Part shown: piece by piece, positions 33,501 through 50,466 of the stretch
Layout of the letters: every line of letters starts with the position of its first letter
How positions within the stretch are numbered: position 1 is the stretch's first letter
Source of the DNA: Bifidobacterium subtile
Lineage (GTDB): Bacteria > Actinomycetota > Actinomycetes > Actinomycetales > Bifidobacteriaceae
Direction: 5' to 3'
Length of the DNA stretch: 64,000 bases
Assembly: GCF_000741775.1 (NCBI RefSeq)
Contig: NZ_JGZR01000003.1
Location: 248,001-312,000, forward strand
Position numbers and translations under genes: made by a program
Notes under the pieces: model-generated
Databases searched by the model: none
What the model was told of the DNA's origin: nothing
The model's input: the letters and a program-made list of their open reading frames with translations, nothing else

Positions 33501-35119
33501 AACAGCACCGCCACATGGGGTCCGTTGCCTGCGGAGCTGCTGGGAGCATCGGTTCCTGCACCGTCGAGCCCGTCGCCATGCCCGGAATGTCTGGCAATCG
33601 AGGCGAGCGTGAATCTCGCCACGGCATCGATTTCCTGGCCGAGCGTCTCGTACCCCAGCACCCCCAACGTGCCGGTTGGCGCAGCGTCCATCGCCTGCAG
33701 GCGGTCGACGTCGACCTCATGCATGAGCGAACTGCTGGCTCGTCGCTGCCGCCCAGCCGAGCGCAGCGGGGCGGTGAGATTATTCGCCGCTTCGAGCACG
33801 ATGCGCGCATTGCGGCGGGTGACGCTGAGCGCATACGGGCGATTGGATTCGCCCAGCTCGAAATCACGTTGGAACATGCGGAATGCGCCCGGGCTGGCGC
33901 CTCGCCAGGCGTAAATGGATTGGAAGGGGTCACCGACCGCGTTCACCGCGCTGCCGCCCGCGCCTCCCGCGCCCGCACTGCCGCCTGCGTCTACGCTGTC
34001 TGCGTCTGCGTTTCTTGCATTTGCGCCCGCGAATGCGCCCGTGGCCGCGCTGGCGGACTCCCCCCGGGAATTGTCATCCTGTACGTGCGATGGCGCAGGA
34101 TGAGGCTGCGCGGGACGAGGCTGCACGGGATGGAACATGGCGGCGAGCAGCGCGGCCTGGGTCGTGGACGTGTCCTGGTATTCGTCAAGCAGTACATGAC
34201 CGTAGCGTCGGCGGTAGCGTTCGCCGATCGAGGGGAAACGCGTGACCAGTTGGAATGCCGCCACGGTGAAATCGTTGAATTCCGCCATGTTGAGCCGGCG
34301 TTTGGCCGCGTTGTATTCCTGCACGAGCGTGAGCAGCGTCTCGCGCTGCGCCACGACCTGCCGCAGCTGGCCGCAACGGTAGACGCACAGCCGCCTGAGC
34401 TCGGTCTCATATTCCTCAAGACGTTGCCGATAGTGAGTATCGCTTTCTTTTTTCGTGCGCTTTCTCATCTTCGGCGTGGGCTCGTCTTCGGGCATGTCCT
34501 CGTCGCCGACGGCTTCATCCAGCCGTCGAGCGAATCCCGCATCCCATAGTCGGATGCGTTCGATGGCCGCTTCGACGCTTGCGCAGCCATCACCGATCAT
34601 CGCGCCTGAGATGGCGTTGGACAGTGCGAGCACCGCATTCGCGACGGTGGCGAACGCGCCCAGCTCCTGACCCGTCAGCAGATCCATATGCTCGTCGATG
34701 ACATTGGCCGCCAGCTGGTAGGCGCCGGCTTCGCTCAGCGGCTGCGTGTCCTGGTCGAAGCCGACCAGAAGACCGTATTGGCGCACGACCGATTGGAAAA
34801 AAGCATCGTATGTCAGCACTTCGGGCTTCAGAAACGCCCGGTTCATCGCCTCAAAGGAGGCTTCGCCGCTGGCGCTTGCCGGCGCAGGCTGGCTCATCAC
34901 GGCCTGCGAGACGCGGGCGAGCAGTTCAGAAGCCGCCTTGCGGGTGAAGGTCAGGCCGAGAACGCTCTGCGGGGCCACGCCGCGTTCGATCAGAGCGATG
35001 ATTCGCCGGGTCATCGTGTAGGTTTTGCCGCTTCCCGCGCCTGCGACCACGAGCATGTCGTCGTCGATCGGCGCGTTGACCGCCAGCGCCTGCTCGGGGC
35101 TGTCATTGATCTCGGCCAC
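30524..35119 (-). CDS. adnB: UvrD-like helicase with RecB-type nuclease domain, AdnB-like
   Basis: A 1531-residue DNA end-processing subunit. The motor opens with the Walker A VAGAGSGKTYTMTRRI near residue 35; motif II is LLDEYQDTSTTQAALL, and motif V is TIHQAKGLEWDSVAVVGL. The C-terminal PD-(D/E)XK nuclease has FTIVDWKTGAKP and the QLDMYRLLL segment. Low-complexity stretches interrupt it, for example about 80 residues around PAPDPHMESAAQAASVSP. The GTG at 35119 has AGGAAGG about 10 bases upstream; the GTG at 35128 overlapping the preceding stop is possible. Together with the upstream gene it matches the actinobacterial AdnAB helicase-nuclease for double-strand break resection. Assigned by domain order and pairing. 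Confidence 0.85.
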   Translation of the reverse strand: MAEINDSPEQALAVNAPIDDDMLVVAGAGSGKTYTMTRRIIALIERGVAPQSVLGLTFTRKAASELLARVSQAVMSQPAPASASGEASFEAMNRAFLKPEVLTYDAFFQSVVRQYGLLVGFDQDTQPLSEAGAYQLAANVIDEHMDLLTGQELGAFATVANAVLALSNAISGAMIGDGCASVEAAIERIRLWDAGFARRLDEAVGDEDMPEDEPTPKMRKRTKKESDTHYRQRLEEYETELRRLCVYRCGQLRQVVAQRETLLTLVQEYNAAKRRLNMAEFNDFTVAAFQLVTRFPSIGERYRRRYGHVLLDEYQDTSTTQAALLAAMFHPVQPRPAQPHPAPSHVQDDNSRGESASAATGAFAGANARNADADSVDAGGSAGAGGAGGSAVNAVGDPFQSIYAWRGASPGAFRMFQRDFELGESNRPYALSVTRRNARIVLEAANNLTAPLRSAGRQRRASSSLMHEVDVDRLQAMDAAPTGTLGVLGYETLGQEIDAVARFTLASIARHSGHGDGLDGAGTDAPSSSAGNGPHVAVLFRTKSLMSQFAQGLEQAGLTVQIVGYSALLERPEVRDLLALLHVVADHTDSAALMRLLATPRYALSAHELQALADIAERRNTEFRFRALVQAGLASADLEQSQWAQFVSEHRDEVPNAVFLGDVLAGADLPQLLEHMPSLTLHSRQAITRAGAAIRQVHRVLNHPLAEVVRTAVEALDLDIDAIVAQALAYPDKPVSPAVARAPMDAVIQLIDTYTQEIAEGQRASLRGFVSWVDALAAIQDQSAATPDESADAVLMTIHQAKGLEWDSVAVVGLAERTFPSSQGDNLSISLDEEHPGGMQDGAWVAPQYAQTANTWLTDPAAVPVPIRADAGILPRFPHDAQDDEDPVEALRSLDDVEQIDDEIFGDMRGAAPLNEGVGEEDREAWYLTQREEYGRRLHADERRLAYVALTRAREEALLTYSATNELGREPGEAKGRRVRPSNFWLEVRDSLCHHEDLAKPQLDRDRAAEHSLAAAEAVLPEGFFVGERAEWYQRRVVGEAWQSQLEDDEGPGALPWPSTMGENVSNALRRSADAVREALDRRRKPVSDPPSVSSSPIAADLRPAPDPHMESAAQAASVSPVPAVPPKAVDTQSMPDAQEPSGSSMLGESQTASHAEAASYAGALPPARSLLFRARMLVEDEDLMPWTVGGDGTSTRTLNDVVRERGKRILANRRQNVTALQARSGSMNAREEQRFWRGLVRPIPQVASPAALSGTLLHAWAERFVNAFGRDDVPDSAWDADARMIAAETSGQTRAQMLEELDAAEQAVERSSGTASRHARDAEGASRRFADPASGRISGPAAQHEQTADRGVSDAKQRRILLWERRLADSRWARRRPAWAERQIVVALPQLGNQIVVGKLDAVFFGGLDGQGSSSNERGEACKGREQGDRHERHDGRDGHDEPKRFTIVDWKTGAKPRTPEDAERKLRQLDMYRLLLSAIEDVPLASIDATLYYLDEPEEGSRELHARAKTEQEILAELSSGIPQQSDND

Positions 35120-35124
35120 GCCGT

Positions 35125-38100
35125 TCACCCCTTCCTGATCTCGAAAACCGTGTCGCTGCGCCCGGAGCAAGCCGGGCACACGGCACGCATGCGACAATAC
35201 TTCATATGGCTTTTGCTGGGGCGAGCGACCAAATGCGCGGAGCGGCTCGCCGCAGCCGCGTAGAACACCCTCGCGATCATGGTCAGCGCCCACACCGCCT
35301 GCGTGCCGCGCAACGCGACGAATTGCCGCCATGCGCCCTCGCCCACATCTTCAGGCGCGGCATCAGGGTCGAGAGCAACCATATCCGTCAGCTTCTCCAA
35401 ACTCGTGTAATGATATCGCGCGGTGAATGTCGCATCGTTCAAATGCCCGTCGACGAACAGCGGCGGCTGGAACAGGCTTTCTGGAGCGTAGCTTTCCGCA
35501 GGCATTTTTCCCTTCGCCACATAGAACAGGTCGCTTTGCGCGATGCGCGGCATGGCGTTCAGCGCCGCCGCGCCGCCCGGCCCCTCTACCGGGAACGCCA
35601 GCCCAAGCTGGTAGCAGACCAGCTGCAAATCGCTGAATTGCTGCACGACGTCGGGAACGGCGCCGGTTTTATAGTCGACCAGCCGCACGACCGCGCTGCC
35701 GTCCGGCAGCCGGCGCGTTTCCTCGCGGTCGATCCGGCCGCCCAAGCGGATTGCCATGTCCTCGCGCATCGCTTCGGGCCAGCCGCCGACGAGCGTGCCC
35801 ATGATGCCGTACAGATCGCGGCGCGATATCGAGTCGACCTCGTCGAGGCCGTTATAAGCCTCGAGAATGTCATCCAGCGAAAACCTGGAGGCGAACGAGC
35901 GCTCGCATGCGACATCGGCCACCGTCCCTACGCTTATTTTCTCCGCGTTGCCGCCCAGATATTCCGTACTATTCGAAGTCACGAAGTATCTGGCGATGCT
36001 TTCCAGCACATCCTCGGCCGTCTCGTCCTTGCGAATGGCGTTGTATCGGCTTGCCGGGTCCCCGATGGCCTGGGGGTCGTCGCGCAGCTCGCGATAGATG
36101 CCCATCATGCGCTCCGTGACTGTTGCGATGTGCGCGTCCTCGGACAGTTCCTGCAGAAAATCGGGTCTGTCGAAGCCGTTTTCGCTGGCGCGCTGCGCGA
36201 CCGCATGAATCAAGGTGCCGAAAGCCGTCGCCTCGCTGCCTCGCTGCGGGCCGGCGAACCGGTTTTCGAGCAGCCAGCACACCGGGCAGGCCCATAAGCC
36301 ATCCACTGCGGAAGGGTACAGGGAGACTGCTGGCCCCGCTGGAGACACTGGAGGTTCCGGAAGTACCGGGAGTTCTCCGCCGGCTTCCTTCCCGGATCTT
36401 TCGTCCTGCTGCGAGATTGCCGCTTCCACGTCTCCTGCGGAAGCGCTTCGCATCGCGGCGGGAAGGCCGCCAGGATCTGGCGTCGCTATGGTTTGCGGTT
36501 GCGGATAGGCCCAGTTGTCCGGGTCGGCCGAGGTGATGCCATTGCATGCCAGCAACGCCAACGCTTCCGCGGCATCGGCGGATTCCTCGTCTTGCAGCGG
36601 TGCCGCAGCGACCGCCCTCGCCTCCGCTCCTGTCGCCGTTTTCGGTTCATTGCCCTCGTCGCCGCCGTTGCCGGATTGGGGCTCGACAGCGCTCTGCGCC
36701 TGTTGCATAACCCGCCTAGACAGCAGCGCACGCGCCGAGGCCACGAGGCCGCGCGGGTCGGCATCCAGCCCGGAGAAGTCATTGGAGCCGCCGACCTCGC
36801 TGTAGCTGCGGGCCGTGGGATCAGCCTGCATGCGACGATCGAACAACTCCGGAAGATAGCCGTACAGGAAGTCGGACGGGGACAGATCATCGTTGGCGAC
36901 CGCGCTCAGCGTCACCTGCCGGCCTCTGGTCAGCGCAGCGAGGAAACTCTTCTGCTCGCCGCACAGCACAGCTGCCAATTGCGGGTCGTGCCCCGTCAGC
37001 TCGAGCTGCCGGTCGTCGGCAAGCCGGCCGCGCAGCATGATCTGCGCCAGTTCCTCGCCGCCGAACATCGTGTTGCGGGCTGCGAGATTCGGCCACACCC
37101 CCTCCTGCATCGCCACGATCCATACGTGAGGCCAGTGCTGGCCGTCGGCTCCCGCCGGCGTGGTCACGGTGACCGCCTGATCGATGGGCGCGACTTTGGC
37201 CAGCGAATCGGCCTCGATGCGCATGGAACGCACCTGCTCGAGGAAGCCCTCGATGTCGCGGCTCGCGCCGCTGCCTGCAGCGTAGTCGAACAGTCGCATC
37301 GCGGCATCGAGCCGATCGTTGGCCGCCCGCCCGTCATCGGTGTTGTTCAGCGCCTCACGCTGCCATCGCTCGGCCACTTTGCATGATTCCCATGCCAGCG
37401 ACAGCGCATACTGCGGCTCGTTCGACGGCAGCGCCGCCATCCCGTCGGCGACCTGCGCCACCAGGTCCCACATATGGCCGAAAGCCTCGGCGTTGGGCTC
37501 ATGCCCGCCAATGGAGCGAATCACGTCCACAACGTCATCCGCCGCAAGATCGTCGGAGCCGCCGCATGCCAGCATCACATACAGCGCCTCGGGGCCGAGC
37601 TCCATGCCGTCGTCATCCAAGGATCCGCCAGCTGCCGATGCCGTCGAAAACGCCCGGTCATCCACCTGCACGGCATCGCGCTCGCGCAGCCTTTGCTCCG
37701 CAAGCAGCCTGGAGCGCAGCCGAAGCCACGACCGTTCCAGCACGGCAAGCGCGGATGCCGCCCCCTGCCGTTCCTCCAACGCCGGCGCTGCGGACATTTC
37801 ATTCGCCGCGGCCGCTCTGTCCCGCGCAAGCACTGCATGCAAGGAGCCGAGCGCGTTCATCGCCGATTCCACCGGTGCCAGGCGTGCGGGGAATCCCTCT
37901 CCTTGCGCCTGCGAACCGATTGCGATAAGCGGACTGGTCATCAGCGCGGCGACTCTCGTGCGCACATAGGCGGCCAGCGAAGGCATTCGGCTGCGGTTCG
38001 ATGGCGAGGCGGGCCCGTCAGTAACCGACGCGGCATCAGGTACAGCTGCGGGCTCGACGACGGCAGAATCAGCCATGGGCTCGGCGGACGGCTCCATGCC

Positions 38101-39912
38101 CAGTCCAGCGGTCGGTTCAGCAGTCGGCTCGGCGGCTGCCTCGCCAGTTGGCGCGATGGATGCCTCAGCAACAGCGTCGGAACGCAGCCGTGCGGAAGAA
38201 TCCTGCCCTGTCCACTCGCGCTGCAGCCGCCTGCGAAGCTGCGCCAATTCGATAAGCGCGAACAGGCCTTGCACAAAGGGCTCGTCCTTCAGCGGCCGCG
38301 TCACCGAGGAATAGCGCACCGGCACTCCATCGCGTCGCAGCCGTTCGCCGAAGGCTCGCACCGTGGCGTTGTCATGCGCGATGAGCGCAAGATCATTCCA
38401 CTGCCTGCCTTGGGAAAGTCGGGCTTCCTTGACCTGCCAGACGATATCGTCCAGCTCCTCGTTCGCCGAGCGATGCAGGGCCGCATGAATGTTGCCGTCA
38501 TAGGTCAACGCGTCGTCAGCAGCAGGCAAGCGCGCAATCGGCAGACTGCCTGTGTAGCGTGGCATCTTCCAAGCCCGACGGGTCAGCGCAGTCGCGTCAT
38601 CCTCGGGCGAGAGAATCGAGAGCGAGACCCGCGAGACCACCAGCGCATGGTAATCGGGTGCCGGCCCCAAGGCAGCTGCGCTGGCGGCGGTTTCGAAGTC
38701 CGCGTCTTCCGCACCCGCACCTGTTCCTGCTCCTGTTCCATCCGCGCCGACGCCATCGCCGCCGCTTCCGAATCGTTCGCCGTAGTCGGGCTGCAGTCGC
38801 ATAGCGTACGCCGAGAACGGCGGTTCCAGCACCCGAGCATAGAGATATTCGGGATATGAGCCTCGGAAGGTCTGCACCGCCTCGTCGGGGTCGCCCACCA
38901 GCGTCAGCCGGGTTCCGGCCTCCGACAACGCCTGCAGAAAAGCCAGTCCCGCCAGCGTAAGGTCCTGGAAGTCATCGACGACCACATAACGCGGCAGTTC
39001 GTCTGGCAGGGCCTTCGACGCTACGGCCACGCCTTCGACGAGCAGGCGGGAGGAATCAAGCCGATACTCCCCTGCATATTCCGCGGCGACCATGCTCGCG
39101 TATTCGCGGCGCAGCGCGAACGCAAGCCGCCATTGCACGCGCAGCCGCTCCGTATGAGGGCTCCATGCTCCCAGCCGCCCGAGGATCTCGGGTTCCTTCT
39201 CATCCGAAGCCCCAAGCTCATCCATGCGCGCGAGCATATCGCGCAGCTGCACGACAAAAGCATCGTTGATGCCCCGCATGAATAAGGATTCCGTGGTCGC
39301 GCGCGTCGAAGCCGCCGCGCCCGAAGACGCCGACGCGACGGCCTCTCCCGCGCGCGCAGCATGAGGCTTATCCGCCGAATCGTCAGGATTTCCGTGGTTT
39401 GCAGGCGAGGTGGGGTCAGCGATCATGCTCGACCAGTCGTCAAGGGCGAAATACTCGCGCAGCAATGCGCAGGTCGCGCACTCGTCGCCCGCCATCGCAT
39501 GGCGCACATGCCCGGCCATCACCCGACGGACGAGAGCGTCCTGCTCCGCCCCATTGAGCAGCTTCGGCAACGGGGCGCCCTGACGGGATCGGAGCGCGGC
39601 GATTATGCGGAATGCGAGCGCGGACAAGGTCGTCACCGGCCGTGCCTGGGAACTGGCCCGCAGCTGACGAATGACTTCATCGGCATAGCGATCGGCCGTT
39701 TTGCGGTTCGAAACCGTCATCACCGCGCCAACGTCGCCAAAGGCACGAAGCCCTGCCATCAATGCTTCGGTCGCGAATTCGGTTTTGCCCGTGCACGGCG
39801 GTCCCGCGACAAGAATCGTGCGCGCAGGCGCCCCGGAGGCGTTGGCCAGCGAGCCTTTGATCAGCGCCTCGACGGCTGCAGGCGTCTGAGTCCCGTTGGT
39901 CTCGTTGTCCAT
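35125..39912 (-). CDS. adnA: Helicase-nuclease with Fe-S type nuclease domain, AdnA-like
   Basis: A 1595-residue partner of the next gene. The Walker A is LVAGPPCTGKTEFATEA. Motif II reads VVVDDFQDLTLAG, with aspartate where UvrD-type motors have the catalytic glutamate, so this motor may be weak. The C-terminal nuclease keeps VRLVDYKTGAVPDVV. Cysteines in WACPVCWLLENRF and the C-terminal YCRMRAVCPACSG resemble the Fe-S clamp of AddB-type nucleases. Proline/alanine-rich repeats (AEPTAEPTAGLGMEPSAEP) fill one loop. The second ATG (39912) has GGAG 8 bases upstream and is preferred over 39918. It ends in a GTGA junction with the AdnB-like gene. Confidence 0.85.
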   Translation of the reverse strand: MDNETNGTQTPAAVEALIKGSLANASGAPARTILVAGPPCTGKTEFATEALMAGLRAFGDVGAVMTVSNRKTADRYADEVIRQLRASSQARPVTTLSALAFRIIAALRSRQGAPLPKLLNGAEQDALVRRVMAGHVRHAMAGDECATCALLREYFALDDWSSMIADPTSPANHGNPDDSADKPHAARAGEAVASASSGAAASTRATTESLFMRGINDAFVVQLRDMLARMDELGASDEKEPEILGRLGAWSPHTERLRVQWRLAFALRREYASMVAAEYAGEYRLDSSRLLVEGVAVASKALPDELPRYVVVDDFQDLTLAGLAFLQALSEAGTRLTLVGDPDEAVQTFRGSYPEYLYARVLEPPFSAYAMRLQPDYGERFGSGGDGVGADGTGAGTGAGAEDADFETAASAAALGPAPDYHALVVSRVSLSILSPEDDATALTRRAWKMPRYTGSLPIARLPAADDALTYDGNIHAALHRSANEELDDIVWQVKEARLSQGRQWNDLALIAHDNATVRAFGERLRRDGVPVRYSSVTRPLKDEPFVQGLFALIELAQLRRRLQREWTGQDSSARLRSDAVAEASIAPTGEAAAEPTAEPTAGLGMEPSAEPMADSAVVEPAAVPDAASVTDGPASPSNRSRMPSLAAYVRTRVAALMTSPLIAIGSQAQGEGFPARLAPVESAMNALGSLHAVLARDRAAAANEMSAAPALEERQGAASALAVLERSWLRLRSRLLAEQRLRERDAVQVDDRAFSTASAAGGSLDDDGMELGPEALYVMLACGGSDDLAADDVVDVIRSIGGHEPNAEAFGHMWDLVAQVADGMAALPSNEPQYALSLAWESCKVAERWQREALNNTDDGRAANDRLDAAMRLFDYAAGSGASRDIEGFLEQVRSMRIEADSLAKVAPIDQAVTVTTPAGADGQHWPHVWIVAMQEGVWPNLAARNTMFGGEELAQIMLRGRLADDRQLELTGHDPQLAAVLCGEQKSFLAALTRGRQVTLSAVANDDLSPSDFLYGYLPELFDRRMQADPTARSYSEVGGSNDFSGLDADPRGLVASARALLSRRVMQQAQSAVEPQSGNGGDEGNEPKTATGAEARAVAAAPLQDEESADAAEALALLACNGITSADPDNWAYPQPQTIATPDPGGLPAAMRSASAGDVEAAISQQDERSGKEAGGELPVLPEPPVSPAGPAVSLYPSAVDGLWACPVCWLLENRFAGPQRGSEATAFGTLIHAVAQRASENGFDRPDFLQELSEDAHIATVTERMMGIYRELRDDPQAIGDPASRYNAIRKDETAEDVLESIARYFVTSNSTEYLGGNAEKISVGTVADVACERSFASRFSLDDILEAYNGLDEVDSISRRDLYGIMGTLVGGWPEAMREDMAIRLGGRIDREETRRLPDGSAVVRLVDYKTGAVPDVVQQFSDLQLVCYQLGLAFPVEGPGGAAALNAMPRIAQSDLFYVAKGKMPAESYAPESLFQPPLFVDGHLNDATFTARYHYTSLEKLTDMVALDPDAAPEDVGEGAWRQFVALRGTQAVWALTMIARVFYAAAASRSAHLVARPSKSHMKYCRMRAVCPACSGRSDTVFEIRKG

Positions 39913-40010
39913 GTGCATATCTCCACCCTAAGGTCCGCCCTGCCCCAGATACCGGCGAGCCGGGCTGGCTTCACGCGACACCCGGCCGCGCTGGCCCTGC
40001 AGACACTTAC

Positions 40011-40072
40011 GCAAAAACACCAAGGGCGCTGTGCCGATATGCGCATATCGCATATCGGCACAGCGCCCTTGG
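40011..40072 (-). terminator. Rho-independent terminator of rpoBC
   Basis: A perfect 22-bp inverted repeat (40020-40041 and 40051-40072) with a 9-base loop is followed on the minus strand by a five-T run (40011-40015). It lies about 60 bases after the rpoC stop and ends the rpoB-rpoC transcript. Confidence 0.9.
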
Positions 40073-40130
40073 CTCGACTTGATCAAGTCTGGCTCATGGC
40101 TCGTAAGTCACAGCCAGCCAAAACCACGAC

Positions 40131-44138
<4,008 letters not shown>

Positions 44139-44361
44139 TCTTATGTCCTGTCTCTGCGTTGTATAAGCACTGTGTTGCATTAAGCACTGCTGTTTAAGTA
44201 CTTACGTTGCCTGCGTTGTTGCGTTGCCTGCGATTGCGCGGCGCTTGGGCCTCGCAATCCGTTGCGAATCACGATTCGTTGAACTCCATCCCGCGCGAGG
44301 CCGGCCGGCGGCATGTGCGACATGCTGTCCGGCGGGCCTTGCACGGAATGGATAGACGGGT

Positions 44362-47928
<3,567 letters not shown>

Positions 47929-48355
47929 TGGACGTTCCTTATCGCTCGCTTATTCGTTTCGATCTGCTCGATCGATGCTGTGCAATCAGCACTGTGTGCC
48001 CAACGAATCGCCCTGATGCAGCCGCATGCATCGATTTGCGCTGCACCAATACGCAGTGCAACCCATCCATATGCAAGCCGCCGTATGTCAAATCCGCGGG
48101 CGCTTCGTTGTCTTGTTGTTGGCATGCCCGCTATATGACATACTTCACGTAGAGTCAAAAGAATAGCATTAATTTCTTATGCCCGCAAGCTGGCGTGTCT
48201 GCATAATCACGTCGGCGTGCCTGGATGCTGCTCTCACTGCACTGTCATATCCACTGCTGCGTCATACCCGCCGCTGCCAAGCCCACTGCACCGCCTCACC
48301 CTGTTGCGCGGTATCGCCTCATTACTGCAAGGCCACCCTTACTGCACGATCATTT
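47929..48355. other. rpoB leader and upstream spacer
   Basis: A 427-base gap with no credible gene. It contains the rpoB promoter and an approximately 195-base untranslated leader. Beyond it, 48180-48350 is a low-complexity stretch rich in short CTGC/CACTGC runs. Confidence 0.5.
48130..48158 (-). promoter_or_regulatory. rpoB: rpoB promoter
   Basis: On the minus strand, TTGACT (48153-48158) is separated by exactly 17 bases from TATAGC (48130-48135). Transcription would start near 48123 and give a leader of about 195 bases to the TTG start of rpoB. Confidence 0.6.
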
Positions 48356-49207
48356 TTACTGCACGATCACCGGCACCGGATCACTTACCGCTGCGGCATC
48401 ATTTTTGAGGCTCAGCTTGGCTACATACGTCCCGGGATTGACCCTAGGAAGATCGGCATCGTCGACGCATTCCGAACCTGTGCTGTCCGCATTCCAAGTC
48501 AGCGTATCCACGCGCTTGTCGCCCTTGGACATGAGCAGCATATGCGGATCGGCCGGGCATGCATCCGATTTCCATATTGTCTGTTCGCCCGAGGTGATGG
48601 TCAGCACACGTGAAGCATTCGAAACGTCGATCAGGCAGCTGCCTGAACCTTTATATGCGACCGTCATCGTGAAGTCCACAGAGCCTCCGACCGGTATGGT
48701 CTGCGACTGCTCGCTCAGTTCCAGCCGCACATCGCCGGCCGTGCAATCGCGCACGCCGCTGGCATGTTTCGCGCTGGGGACTTCCCTGCGCACAAGCGCC
48801 GTAAGATCGTCGTGTCGGATGACGTCCGATATTGCGACCACTCCCCTGCCGAGGCTGTAGAAGCAGAACGCGATCAGTGCCAGCGCCACAACCAAAGCCG
48901 TCAGCACCACGATGCGGCGACGGCGATAAATCCGCTGCTGCCTTTTGCTTGGTTTTCTGCGCCCGTCTGCCGCAGAGGACACTGCGGCAGACGAGGATTT
49001 GCCGCGTGGGACGCGAGCGCTGCCCGTGCGCCGCGCTGAGGACGTTGCCGACGCATTGCGCTGTTTGGCACGCCCGCGCTGGCCGGATTGCCTTCGCTGG
49101 CCGGATTGCCCGCTCTGCACGCCTTGTCGGCGCCCGCTAGATGCGCCCGATGCGCCGCGCTCGACTGAGGATTTGCGCGTATTGGGAGAGTGCGGTGTGC
49201 TGGCCAT
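48356..49207 (-). CDS. Membrane-anchored protein of unknown function
   Basis: A 283-residue protein. The first 90 residues are highly basic and low-complexity (Gln/Gly/Arg/Ser, e.g. QSGQSGQRRQSGQRGR), ending in KRQQRIYRRRR. One membrane helix follows (VVLTALVVALALIAFCFYSL), then an outside domain of about 165 residues with four cysteines at roughly 150, 190, 215 and 247 that could form two disulfides, and repeated beta-strand-like segments (VGGSVDFTMTVAYKG, VNPGTYVAKLSLKN) suggesting an Ig-like fold. Orientation would be cytoplasmic N-terminus, extracellular C-terminus. It follows mutY by 86 bases. The ribosome site is weak, so the start is uncertain. The 3' end (stop plus 13 bases) is duplicated 17 bases downstream. 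Confidence 0.75.
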   Translation of the reverse strand: MASTPHSPNTRKSSVERGASGASSGRRQGVQSGQSGQRRQSGQRGRAKQRNASATSSARRTGSARVPRGKSSSAAVSSAADGRRKPSKRQQRIYRRRRIVVLTALVVALALIAFCFYSLGRGVVAISDVIRHDDLTALVRREVPSAKHASGVRDCTAGDVRLELSEQSQTIPVGGSVDFTMTVAYKGSGSCLIDVSNASRVLTITSGEQTIWKSDACPADPHMLLMSKGDKRVDTLTWNADSTGSECVDDADLPRVNPGTYVAKLSLKNDAAAVSDPVPVIVQ

Positions 49208-49293
49208 ATCCACGAGTCTAAACCGACTGCTCAACCGGAACGGCTCGTGGCGCGGCCGCAGCCACCTCGCATTCGTAAGCCAGCTGTCCGCCA

Positions 49294-50466
49294 CTACTGC
49301 GGCAATCGCAGCGACTGGTCTGGAAGAACCTCGATCAGGCCGTCCTCGTCCAAAGAGGCAATGCACAGATCCAGCTGCACATGGTCGCTCCACAGCGCCT
49401 CGACCTGATCGCGCGGCAGCGATTTGTCTGCTGTTGCTGCAGCACTCGTCTGCGCAGAACCCTTCCGTACAGCGTCCATTTTCACAGCGCCTGACTCCCC
49501 AATGCTCACCTTTGCCGTGTCCATTATCTTAGCGTTCGCCTCCACAGCGCGTGCTTCCCCGGCGCCAAGCCCACGCAACGCATGCAAAATCATGCCGCGC
49601 ACCTGCCGGTTCGTGCCTTGGAAGCGCTGGCGAGGTCGAGTGCGCCGCTCGCCCAGCTCAGGCCGCCCCGCGGCGAGGAACGCACACGAATCGGCCAGTG
49701 GGCATTGCTCGCATAGCGGGTTCTTGGCCGTGCAGACCGTGGCGCCGAGTTCCATGACGGACTGGTTCCACGTCACGCTGGCCTTGGCCTCCTTGGGCAG
49801 CACCCGTTTGGCCAGCTCGCGCTCCTGTTTTGTCGCCGAGCCGCCATGCGACTCAAGCCCCGAAAACACGCGGGAGAGCACCCTGCGAATATTCGTGTCG
49901 ATGACCGCGATAGGACTGCCGAAGGCGAAGCTCATCACCGCTGAAGCCGTGTAGTCGCCGATTCCCGGCAACGCGAGCAGCTCATCGTACGTGCGCGGCA
50001 GTTCGTTGTCGTAGCGCTGCGCAACCACGCGCGCGCACTCCTGTAACCGCAGCGCACGACGCGGGTAGCCGAGCCGCCCCCACGCGGTGATTACCTCGGC
50101 CGTGCTCGCCTGGGCCAACGAAGCCGCGTCGGGCCACACCGCCATCCACGCAAGCCAATACGGCACCACGCGGCTCATCTGCGTCTGCTGGCTCATGACC
50201 TCGGATATGAGCACGCCCCACGGCGTCGTTCTGCCGAATCGCCATGGTAAATCACGCGCATTTCGATTCCACCAGGCGAAAAGATCGCTTTGGACAAGAT
50301 CCTTCAGCTCTTGAGCAGGATCGGTCGCGCCGTCAGCCGCTGCCAAAATCGAGATCCGTTCATCGCTCGCGGCGTTCTTCCTTACATGCTGCACGGCCCC
50401 TATTGTGCTCCACGCGGGATACACCAGCGCTCCTTCATCACCGGGCATGGGACGTTCTAAGCTCAT
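49294..50466 (-). CDS. mutY: A/G-specific adenine DNA glycosylase
   Basis: A 390-residue base-excision repair glycosylase that removes adenine opposite 8-oxoguanine. It carries LPWRFGRTTPWGVLISEVMSQQTQ at the domain start, the helix-hairpin-helix LPGIGDYTASAVMSFAFG, the catalytic aspartate in AVIDTNIRRVLSR, and the Fe-S cysteines in CTAKNPLCEQCPLADSC. The usual NUDIX-like 8-oxoG recognition domain is shortened and mostly replaced by a low-complexity Ala/Lys/Met stretch before EALWSDHVQLDLCIASLDEDG. An N-terminal extension of about 55 residues precedes the fold; with no clear ribosome site at 50466, the true start may be downstream. Divergent from the tRNA methyltransferase gene. Confidence 0.93.
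   Translation of the reverse strand: MSLERPMPGDEGALVYPAWSTIGAVQHVRKNAASDERISILAAADGATDPAQELKDLVQSDLFAWWNRNARDLPWRFGRTTPWGVLISEVMSQQTQMSRVVPYWLAWMAVWPDAASLAQASTAEVITAWGRLGYPRRALRLQECARVVAQRYDNELPRTYDELLALPGIGDYTASAVMSFAFGSPIAVIDTNIRRVLSRVFSGLESHGGSATKQERELAKRVLPKEAKASVTWNQSVMELGATVCTAKNPLCEQCPLADSCAFLAAGRPELGERRTRPRQRFQGTNRQVRGMILHALRGLGAGEARAVEANAKIMDTAKVSIGESGAVKMDAVRKGSAQTSAAATADKSLPRDQVEALWSDHVQLDLCIASLDEDGLIEVLPDQSLRLPQ

Noticed and set aside
48179-48860. Plus-strand small genes upstream of rpoB
   Set aside because: Cysteine/proline-rich frames in low-complexity DNA that overlap the 3' half of the membrane-protein gene; no supporting signal.
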